Made by a program: the position numbers and the translations under genes. Below are positions 44,201 to 56,200 of a stretch of 64,000 nucleotides of DNA, one piece after another. The first letter of the stretch is position 1, and each line of letters starts with the position of its first letter. This stretch comes from Lucinisca nassula (taxonomy: Eukaryota > Mollusca > Bivalvia > Lucinida > Lucinidae), in contig OY757011.1 in the NCBI GenBank assembly GCA_963580285.1, forward strand, positions 199,843,644-199,907,643. The letters run 5' to 3'. A model generated the notes under the pieces. It saw nothing but the letters and a program-made list of their open reading frames with translations. It was not told the DNA's origin and searched no databases.

Positions 44201-47200
44201 CAAGTTTCGTGGAAATCTGCCCGGGTGGTTCTGGAGAAGACTATTTTTGAAGGGTTTTTACCATATATGGCTTGGTGGCCATTTTGGTCATGTGACCTGG
44301 ACCCCATGAGCAAATTTTGGTTTCCCCCATCCCATAGCGGCTCCATATGAAATTTGATTTCAATCGGCCCAACGGTTTCCGAGGAGAAGCAGTTCGAAAA
44401 TTTTCACATTTTTTCGCCTCAGCGAGGCTATTCTAAATGGAATGTAATATTTTGCAAGATTATTGGTTAGATCTCATTGATATCTATCAGTATGCCAAAA
44501 ATTGTTTAAATATTCCAAGCGGTTAAGTCACTATCACCAATTTTCACAAACGGGTTACGGACGGACAGACAGACAGACCATATATGGCTTGGCAGCCATT
44601 TTGGTCATGTGGCCTGGACCCCATGAGCAAATTTTGGTTTCCCCCATCCCATAGAGGCTCCATATGAAATTTGACTTCAATCGGCCCAACGGTTTCCGAG
44701 GAGAAGCAGTTAGAAAATTTTCTCATTTTTCGCCTCGGCGAGGCTATACTAAATGGAATGTAATATTTCGCAAGTTCATTGGTTAGATCTCATTGATATC
44801 TATCAGTATGCCAAAAATTGTTTTAATATTCCAAGCGGTTAAGTCACTATCACCAGTTTTCACAAACGGGTTACAGACTGACAGACAGACTGACAGAAAT
44901 GACAAGGTAATTTTAGGGCACTCTTAGAAAATCTACAGACTTCAGTCGGTCACTTTGTCTGCGGGTCGTGCAATTTTCATCAGAAAAGTAGCCATTAGGA
45001 GATATGAAAAAATGCACTATGTCGCACGGGTGGTTTATCGTAATGTTAGTATTTTTACCATATTTGTGAGCATAATAAATGAATAGCTTATCCAGGAATA
45101 CTTTAATAATGGCAGGAGAGCCTGTCTTACCGGTACTTGTGTCAAAAATTTCCCATTATTGGTTCACCCATAGTTTTGTTTCAATGTAAAATATGCAGCC
45201 ATTTGTCTTAAGCTATATAAAATATAGTGTCTTTTACACATAAAAGAAATTTGGGAATGAAGGTGGAGTCTTTGTTGTGCTTATCTTTGCACAGTCCTTA
45301 TAAAGTATTACAAAACCTTTTATTATCCAGAGACTTGGCTTATTTGACTACGCAAGAAGTAAGTTAAATGTATATGCTCTTGCTGATGTTCACGTGAAAA
45401 TTTGAATAATACATTATAACAATAGTTCTAATGTTTGAGCTTTTGTTAACTAGTGGGCATGTAATATATCATATGTCATATTCTCGTCTTCATCAAACTA
45501 CATCTTTCTTGGTCATTGTGGCACAAGCTTTAATTGCTCGTCAGAGTAATAATGGGCTCAGGTGTGATCTGCTGTGTGCCTTACTCAATCTTATGATCCT
45601 GTCCATTCATAAATGTTCTATATGTTTGGACACAACATACTTCGAATGAAAACATGAAAACCAATAAAATGTCATGTGAAATTCTCGTTTTTAAGGAATT
45701 GGCTTACATTAATTTAGTATACAATTCCTTTATACATATATCTTTTAACTGCTAGATTTCTAAACTGTTATAACTTATAATATAAAAAAAATAAATGCTC
45801 TGGATATGGAAGTGTGTAGAAATAGAGGCATAAAGTTCATAATATTTAAAGTATATCATACTTTTAAGACGATTTTGATTTTGTCTCAAAAACTATACAG
45901 GAACATGCCTGCAGAAACTCCAGAAAATTTCATTACAGAAGAATGATCACATGAGCCTATCCCAGATACATTGTGGAAAATTCAAACATAAAACAGTTCA
46001 TTTGATGAATTTTTTTTGTTCCAGAGGAAGCTTTAATAATTTTCCTTGGAATCAAATTTTATAGGTCCCCACTGTGAAGGCATTCTAAGGAGCATACCGT
46101 AAATATCCTTAAACTTCGGATACCTTGGGACTTGCTGAAATTCTCCTAGAAACTTAAACAAATTTCTTTCACTATCCAGCAAGGAGTCCAAAAGGTGCAG
46201 GCAGAATGGCAAACAGTGTAGACCCTGATCAGACTGCTCCTGAAGGAGCAGTTTGATCTGGGTCTACCATTTGCTCAGCCCTATCGTCCAATACTTAGGA
46301 TCACTACGGTATATATATTTTCCTAATATGAACAAGATAGCAAACCTACACCGCAATCTCTTTATAGCACTATTGTTGAGGTCCAAGTAAGTTTAACAAC
46401 TGTGTTTATTTATCCAAACAAAAATGTATACATCATATAGAAAAATGATCATCACTTTTATATATGATCAATATATTTTTGGGGGGCATCTTTAAGGGGT
46501 GTAAATGTGTTATACTTAAAAATGCTTTGATGACTAGTATTACAATGAGGTTAATGTTTACCATCAGCTATTATCTCACAGTAGACCTCTGTAAACTGTT
46601 ATACTTGTTTGTGTGTGTTTTCAGGAAAGAAGAGCAGCGAAGGCAGCAGCTAAACTGGCAGGCAAACAAGAACAGTCATCACCATCTTCAGGAAAATCAA
46701 TGAAACAGCCAGTGCAGGAGACTGTGACAAAACTTGTAACAGGTTCATCAACTGTTACTCCAGTAGATGGGGGAAGAGTACCAGTATCAATTACTATCAG
46801 TGTTCCAGATACTTCACTGACAGAGGAACCTGTTAAAGATCAAGAGATACGTAAAGAGATGGTATCGAACAAAACATTTACTCCAGATAAGTCAAACAAT
46901 GTTGCTTTGTCAAAAGCTTCCAGTGTGTCAATAGCATCTAGTAGGTCAAATTTATCTTATTTGAAAACTATGGGAAAACTGTCAAAGCAAAAGTCTTATT
47001 CATCACAGCATCTCGATAGATCTCCCTCAGGGTTGGATAAAGAGGATTCTGAAAGCACTTCTTCAGGTCCTGACCAAAAGAAACTATCTCCAAAATCCCA
47101 GGCACTTTTACCTCATCCACCAGTGGGTCGTCCAGGAAGAAAGTCTCCCATGAGGCAGTCAGCATCAACTCCAGACCTTAGAACGATAGACTTCAGGATT

Positions 47201-50200
47201 GAGAGTGATGAACTGAGAAAACCTCTACCTTCTAGAAGTCGGTCTCCTAAAGGAGGGCGACCTCAAACTGTAGAAACTAGACCTCTTATATCTAAGGAGG
47301 CAAAAGTGGATAAAGGTGCTAGGGAAAAGAAAACAAGTGATAGAGAACAGAAAGTGTTTGAGCGGGGGAAGAAAGAAATTGAAAAAAATGAGCAGGCAAA
47401 GTCATCAAAATCAGTGAAAGAAATAACTAGGAAGGAATCTGAAAAATCAAAAGATATCAGAAAGACTGGTAAAACTGAATCTAACAGAAATGTGAAATAT
47501 AAAAATTCAAAAAGTGATAGACCAGGATCTTTGTTACAGAATCCTTTAGAAAAATTAGAACAAGAGCTTTCTTTGGAAGAGCAAAGAGAAAAAGCATTGC
47601 TTACAAGACAAAAAGAAAATGAGCTTTCACAACAAAATAAAGAAGATGAACTGTATAAAGAAGAGCAAAAGCAAAGAGCACTTCTGGCAAAACAAAGGCA
47701 AGCAGAAATGCTTCAAGATAAAGCCAGATCAGAAATAGATCCTATTGAAATGGCTGCAGCAGAATTACAAGCTCTGAATATAACAGAAGAACAAGCACTT
47801 GCTACTTTAGATTCCTTGCAGTCTGACTTTGCCTCACTTGAGCAGATGGATGGTTTACCCCATGATTATAATGGTATTCCTCTCACAAATAAGAAACAGC
47901 AACAGATAATTCATATGTTGACAAAACTTTCTAAAGCTTTGAATATAGAGGATACGTTAACTTCCACAACAAGCAGTAATGCTAGCGGCGAACAAAATAA
48001 AGAAACTCTAAATAATGAGAAAAGCGGAATTTCAGGTAAGACAGTTGATAAAACATGTGATGATGAAAAAAGATGTGTTCAAAATGGTGCTAGTTCTAGA
48101 AACCAGTCTCAAGTTGTTGTTGGTGAACTTGAACATAATGCAGATGATTCTTCACTTAGTATAACAAGTGGTAGTAATGTGACTGGTCCATCCCAGCAGG
48201 GATCTATACTTAGTTCAGCTAGTAGCAACCAATCACGAACTAGAATGAGTCCAAATGGATCCTCATCCATCTTAAGTTCTGCAAGTTCTACAAGTGGAAG
48301 TCGCCTGAGAATGAGCCCAAAGTCTTTGAAAAATACTGTGCATTTCTCTTCTTTTGTAACAGAAATAAGCACTAGTGCTAGTCAGTCTGTGGAAGATAAA
48401 ATTTCTGTTAGAAAGTTAGATATAACACCAGTAAATAGTACAAACTTTGATACATGTACTGCAGATGGTGTGAGTTCTTCTGAAAACATTAAGAAAAACT
48501 TGAGTAGCATAGGGCCACAAGCCGCAAATCAACCAGATTCCCTTCTCAGTAAAGTAGCTCTAAGTCCAAGTGTTGATTCTTCCGGTGGGTCCCCGGGTGA
48601 GTTTTACAGTAGCATATCTCCTTTTGAAAGTAATCAAGATGTGGATTTAAATACATCTGACAAAGAAAATGAGTTTGTTCCTCAAGCAGAAAGTTCAGAT
48701 GATAACTATGAAAGAGATACTGAAAATAGGCCAAACAATAGACATTCCCATGTATTAAATGTTTATACTGCTAACATTCCTCAAGGCCCAATAGGCAACT
48801 ATCATCCAGCTGTTGTCAAAAGCAGTGTAAAATCAGATACTTCTGATAACACTCTAAAAAGTAGTCAGGACAAACTTTCTTCTCAAGAAAATTTGCCAAA
48901 GTATATGATGACAATGGACCAGCAATGTATTTATGGTCCTGAATCAACTGGTGTAGGTAAAACAATGACCAGATCAGGGACTGACAGTAGTATAAGCTCC
49001 TTACAAGAAGAAATAACGAAGTCTTACGTACTTTCTCAAAAGACTCAGGTAGATAATAAACCTGCTCCTTTTCAGCAAAGAAATAAAAAGGAAGAATTGA
49101 AACGAGCATCAATGAAGGGTAGTATTAATCAGTGGGAAGGCTCTCCAATTATATTAAAACCAGTTATTTATAATCATGCCTCCAAGCAGGTAGTTCAAAA
49201 TGCAGACAGTGAACACAAACTTGGAACATATCAATTAGATAAAGTTGACTTAGATGTAATAGAAGTTGATAGTGATTCAGATGGGGAAGAGGAAGAGAAA
49301 ATTGAACAATCTAAGGAATTGATAGATAAAACAGGGCTGTGCCTGGAAAATAATGAGAGTACTGTAAAGTATACTAATACTTTAGAACAAATAAAACCGA
49401 AAAACTTATTGCCAGAAGCAATTAAATCAACTGAGGTTGAAGAGGAAGAGGCAAAAGCAGAACATATTCAGAGATATCTCACCCATGTTCATGAACAGTC
49501 ATTACAAAATGAAGAAGAGTTTAAAAGTATAGAAGACAATGAAGTGGTGGTTCAAGGAGATATGGCTGTTCTGGACAATATAAGTAATTCAATCCAGTCA
49601 TTTATGGCAAGTATACAAAACATGGATAATCTGTCTCATGATGAGCTACTCCAAATGCAAGCAAATCAGTTTGAGCTTATACAGCAGCATTTGATAGAGC
49701 AACAGCGTGCTCAACTAGAAGAACTGTTTGTACAGCAGCGGAGAGAGCAGATGAATCTTCAGCAAGAGATTGAGGTAAAAATTTCTCTAATGATAATGCA
49801 TGTTGTTTCAGTTTTTTTATCTTATATGTATTGGAATGAACTGAAACCAGGGAAGGGTTTGTTTGATGATAATTTTAATAATTTTGCCTAACTTACATTG
49901 TGGTTACTGAGTAGAATAGTCTGAATTACTGTTACATATTTAAGCAGAATTGAGAGGAACTATATTTAGAGATTATCACATGGGGTTTTGGTTATCCCCC
50001 GCAGTATCAACCCGAGACCCCATTATCAGCCCGAGAGCTTTAGCTCTCGGGCTGATAATGGTCGAGGGTTGATACTGCGGTCGATTACCAAAACCCCATG
50101 TTATAATCTGTTTTATCACATCTTGTTTCTATATTTTAATGATGAATCGCCATATTTACGCATTACTAGATCCGCCAAAATGATGTTGTTTTTTTGTAAT

Positions 50201-53200
50201 TTATTTATTTTTTTTACTGTTGGCCCTCTTTTCAGCCATCCAGTTGTGAGGTTTGACATCCTAAGTCGTCTCCTTTTTGTACTAACATTTTTCATGTCTT
50301 CAGCAAATGTGTTTTGTTTGATTTGAGGTTTAACATCCCCGTCAACACTGTATAGGTCATTTTAGAGATGCTGCTTCCAATGTTGTTGGATTTTTACCAA
50401 AAACATTGAGAGGAAATGACATCTCAAGCCCTGTCGCCCAATGAAACCAATAGGGTTTATAAGCATGGACTCACATCGCTTTGCCTGGGCAGGCTTATTA
50501 TTCCTAAGCGGTTTACCAGTACTCATGTGCGGTCAGTTTCAGCTCTGCGTGGAAGCAACCTGCAGCCCATCTATTTCTTCAAGCCCCGATGGGCGGTGCC
50601 GACAACAAATATGTGTGTTTTCTAAAGAAATCCTTCTAAAAGGTCCTTCTCTCTCTTCGATCGATAACGTCAAGATCTTGTGAGACGGTGATTCTAACAT
50701 CCATTCAACTGGCTGTTTTTGTTGAACGTTTATTTTGAAGGTGGTAGCTCAGTGGTCAGTGCAGTTGCCTCCGATGCTAGAGGCACCCGATTCTATTTCC
50801 TGCAGAGGTAATGACATCGCGGTGTCCGAACTTGTTCATTGACACCATTTCAATTTGCAGGGATGACTGCCACAAAGTGCACCGTCCCTCCGATCATTAA
50901 CTGGACAACCTCCCCCAACACCCACTCCTCATCTCCTGTGCATGTTAAAGATCTCTACCGTAATTACATGGTTACAGTGTAGGCTTTCATCCTGCAAATC
51001 TGGCGTGTCCTGCGAATAATGGTCAAATGTGACCGATCGCGGTAACAGTAGATAGATAGATTACGATAGAATGTTTACATCCCCATGACGTTGTTGTTAG
51101 CAATGACGGTGTCACCGATGATTTTTAAAGTAGGTAAATTGATTTTTAAGTTTAGCGGTCAAAACACAGTCTGAAAATATAAACCAGGCATGATAACCTA
51201 TCTTAATGTAAAAATACATAATTTCCGGTTATCAGCCTGGCGGGCAAAAACTGGTTATCAAGGACAGTGTCCATAACCTTTGGTATGTTCCAATGTTATC
51301 ACATATGCAAAATTGTGGTTATGGATGTAAATATAGAAACCACGTAATACTATGTGATAATGGATGTTACCACATGCTGACTTAAACCTAACATCTGATT
51401 TTGAGCAAGACTTGGTTTGCATATATGGAGACTTAGTGATAAAAGTTGCTATTATTCTACTGTAATGGTTTTGTCTTGGCATGTGAAAGCACAAACAGTA
51501 AAAGAAATAGTAAGTAATAAAAATAATTTGCAGTGATTGTAAGGAAGATTTAAAGGTGCATTATTGAGCTATCGGTAAAAAATTCAAAAATTAAAATACA
51601 TATAGCCGGTATTTTTCTTTAAAACAATACAAATGAATGCATTTTATGCAAAGATGCAAACAATTATGATGACAGGTAAACGAGTTTGAGAGGGATTCCC
51701 TAACTAGGTTTCGAACACTAGTTAGATCAATTTTTAGTTCGTGACAAAAATAGAATCCCCATATATGAGGTTATGCGACGTTCATTTTTGGCCTTGTTTG
51801 CTTAGGCCATGCCTGAATCAGAAAAAAATATGACGCTGAATACCATGCCATAAGTAACGACACTCAGAGAAGATACTGTCGCCATGTATGAGTAAAGTGA
51901 CAGATTTATTTTTAGAACAGAAATTCCAAACACATGTTCAGAGCAAAGGGTAAACACGAATGAAAGCGTCCATTTTCACAAAGTTCTGAAGCTGTATTTT
52001 GCTCCAAAAGTGTACACATGACAAAGGAGTATGAATTGAAGATAATAACCAGAAATAAAATTTTGAGACCCGGTAGCTCAATAATGCACCTTTAAACATA
52101 TGCTAGCAATGTGTTTCTCTGAACAAATATGAAAAAAAAAAAAAATCGCTGTCTGGTATTATCAATATTACTTCTTAGCACTCTATGACCTGTGACATAA
52201 GAAACCCTACTATATTTTTTTTGCTAGCAAAGGCTCAACTCAGCCTGTGTGTGTAGCCAGTTTAGGCTATGATTTGTCCGCACAACAACACAGTCTTGTC
52301 TGCACATCAGCACAGTCAGTCTGAGGCCTCTGTGAAACCAATACCTGCCATTATGAATCCACTTCTACTCTCTTTCATACTGCAGAAGTAGTGACAGTCT
52401 TTAAAGATGAAATGGCATACTTTACAGAATGATCTGAAGGCATACTTTACAGATATTAAGACATAATTTACAGATGTAATGGCTGATCGGTCAAATCTGA
52501 GGAAGTCAAAGAACCCCAAACATGTTCTTACATGGTTTTTGTTTGTTTGATTTGAGGTTTTACGTTCCCGTCAACACTGTAAAGGTCATTTTGGAGACAT
52601 TGCTTCCAGTTTTGTGGGACTTTTACATGACATTGAGATGAAATGACATCTCAAGTCCTGTCGCCCAATGAAACCAATAGGGTTTATAAACATGGTCCGG
52701 CCGACTTGCACCGCTTTGCCTGGGCAGGCTTAGATCCTCTAAGCGGTTTACCAGTACTCGTGTGTGGGTCGGTTTCAGCTCTGTGTGGAAGCATCATGCA
52801 GCCCATATATTTCTTCAAGCCCCGATGGTTCTTACATGGTATGGCTCATATATATTCTTACTTCAAAATTCAGCAATTATTTACTCTTTCAACCCTGAGT
52901 CTGGGGAGTGGACTATCCCACCTTTGTATTTGGACTTATCTGTCCTTAAATAGCTTGAGTTTAGTCAGAATAATTAACAAAATTGCGAAGAGTGTAGATC
53001 CTGATGAGATGGCTCTTTCTGAACCTACACTTCTGCACAGGTGTCTGCACCAGTCTAAAGTGTGTTGCATAGCAAAAGATACGTTAAGTATTTTGTGATA
53101 ATTGAGCGATAGTTTTTGTCAGTTATCCATAAAAACCTATGTTGTGGGTATTCATTAGAACCGCCTCACTGATGCGGTTCTAATGAATACCCACAACATA

Positions 53201-56200
53201 GGTTTATATAATGAACAGCCTCAGTGAGGTGGTTCTAATGAATACCCACAACATAGGTTTATATGGAAAAATAAGAAAAATTTTCTTCAGTTTTCACAAA
53301 ATACTTACTTTATCTTGTTGGTATGAGTGTAATAATAATTTTTCAGCAATATCAGCATCAGATACAAGGGCAGGATGACATTGAGACAATCAACCTGGGA
53401 GACTCCATCAAACCAATGATCACAGCCTCACAGCCACAAGTCAGTGCAATATCAGCTTGGCAGTATCAGGTTAGCTTAGACATGTATTCTAAATACCGTA
53501 TTCGCCCTAATTACCGCACCGTGCGCTTGGTTTTTTCAAAATCGTGTCATAAAATCATGGTGAAAAATCTACCTAATTAGCGCACACTTGATACGAAAAC
53601 AACAGCTTCCAAGATGATGCATACTGATATTTAATGGGACGGAAAAAGATACTTAAGCATTGCCTTCACTGTTGGAAGAAATAATGGTAAGTTTTTATAG
53701 ATTTACTATGAGACCTTCATGGGGAGATTACTATAAAGTGTGCGCTTATGCATTTCCTTTTCAAAAATAGCTTTGGTGTGCGCTTATAGGAGCATGTGCA
53801 GTAATTAGGGCGAATAGGGTATATATTTCTAAATACATCAAAACCTCATTATAATACTATTGTTGGGGTCCAAAGCAGAAACTGTGTTAGTTTAACATCT
53901 TTATCGAATCCTAACAAAAATATATTACATTGGTTTTTTGTTGTCATCCAAAGTATCAGCCAGTATTGTATTGAAGGCATTGCTCCAGTGTTGGATGAGG
54001 GCTGATAATATGGGTAAAGTAAAAAACAAACATATGTTAGGATCTGTTTATTATCAGAAATCATCAGAAAATTTTGATTTTAATTTGAAAGGAGCAGAAA
54101 ATTTTTATTTATAGTTTTTTTTTTGTTTCAAGATTTCTTTCATGCCACAATATAACATGATGCCACAAAGAAAATTTGACACCAAACCATGAAAAAGGCT
54201 GCTGCATTGGAGTTAATGTCACTGATATCTATTGATAAGAATGTAACATTGCATGACACAATCCAGAATTTCGCGTCCAGTCACTCATGCAGTATAAGCT
54301 TTATGGGGCTGATTTTTGTATGTCAGACTGCTTACGATGGATATAGGTGCATTCGCTTGCACTTTTTCACACATGCAAAATGAAAATATTAATAGTGTGA
54401 TTCAGAATGATATGTGCATATGATGATGTCTGTTATCTACCATTGTCATCACTTGGAATATGCTTTTACCCTTATTTTGCTGATTCTAATTAGCCAAGCC
54501 CCTTTCCGACAATCATCCAATCAGATAACATGATGTAAGTAGTTGTTTTTGTTCAGATTCAAAAATAGAATGACAAACAGTGTAGATCCTGATCAGATGG
54601 CTTCTTCAGAAGGCTTCTTCAGAAGCCATCTGATCTGGATGTACACTGTTTGCAAAGTTAGGGTTTGTCATGAAGAGCAGGATAAGAGTTAAACAGCATT
54701 TGGATAAGTTTGAATTGTTATCTTAGAAAATCTTTTAACCAGTAACTTTGTAGGCTTAACATTATGCTGTTGCTCAAAATTGCAGGCACCAGTTCAATCG
54801 TCCACAGAACCAGTACAGTCTCAGATGAACTTTAACCCTAACGTCAGCCAGCTCAGTCACAATACAAGTCTCAGTACCATTCCATATGTGCCTCCCGTAG
54901 GTCAAGGTGACTTCTATGGCAACCAAGTTCCTATAGGTCATCTAGGTGGCAACCAACTACCTGCTGGACATGTTCATGGAAGCCACCCACCTCCCCCAGT
55001 AAGACAACCAATCAATAACCTGAATCAGTATGCCTATATTCCCAGTCCCAGCATATGTAGGAACCCAAAGGATTTTGATAATGCGTCAGATGTTAGCAGC
55101 ATTCTTTTGAAAGGCTCACCAAAGCAACTCATGTTTTCCAACCAGTCTACACCAGTTAGGAAGGAGCCTAAGGTTTATAAACCAGTCTTACGATCTCCTA
55201 TGAAGCAAGCACCAGGCCAGAGACAGGCCACTAGAGTCACAATCCCTGATCAGGTAGAGTATATTTAATTGGATATCTCCAAGAAAAATCTTAAAAGAGA
55301 TGACCTTCTTTTATTTTTATTTCTGAGAAAAAAAAGCTTAACATGTCATGCAAATCATCTGCTAGGAAAATAAACTTGGAATTTAATGTGAAATGTTCAC
55401 TAGAAAGATGTTTCACATGCGGTGCCATATCGTTTTGTTTTAAAAAAAAAAAATTGAAATGTCACCTGCATGGTTTGTGCGCCTTTCTTTTTATTTTCAT
55501 TCTTTGCAAGAAAGTGTTGATACTATAGTTGTAAGTGATTGACACTACATGTATTGCTGTGGCAGACAGAAGAAATTAACTGTTAAGATGCCAAGCACAA
55601 CGATTTTCATCTGCTTTGTTGTCTGCTAGTTACTTTTAAAGTCATTGTTCCAAACATTGTGCTAGTCCAATGAGGCTCCACACTGCGAAAATATGCACAG
55701 TCTTGCCAGAGCTTTTTGCTGCTTGCATTGGATGCCCTGAGGAAGCCAGAAGTCATACATACATCCATATTGGTAGACTGCAGGCTCAGCAGAACCTTGT
55801 CTGAATGGATATGCAATGAGTATCCTTTTCTAGTATTTTTTATGTCCCCGCCATTTGAAGAATGGTGGAAGGGCATATAGCGTTGCCCCTGTCCATCCAA
55901 CCATCCGTTTGTTCGTCCGTCCATCCATCTGTCCGTCCATCCAAAACTTAAACGCAGTCAATAACTTTCTTATTTCTGGATGGATTTTGAAATTACTCTG
56001 TTGAAATGTTAACCATCATGAGACATTGTGTCACATGCAAAACCCAGGTCCGTATCGCCAAGGTCAAGGTCATACTTAGAGGTCAAGGGTCCAAAAAAGA
56101 GTCTGAAACTTAAACGCAGTCAATAACTTTCTTATGTCTGGATGGATTTTGAAATTACTTTGTAAAAATGTTAACCATCATGAGACGATGTGTCATATGC

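Noticed and set aside
46613..46624. ATG at 46613 as the start of a separate 1092-codon gene
   Set aside because: It lies in the pyrimidine-rich acceptor region, the frame continues from upstream CCP110 exons, and the 3' extension past 49774 reads through a donor into intron.
52643..53098. 151-codon plus-strand frame
   Set aside because: The first half is antisense SINE-6, also seen at 25133 and 50416 with the same peptide; the remainder has no family signal.
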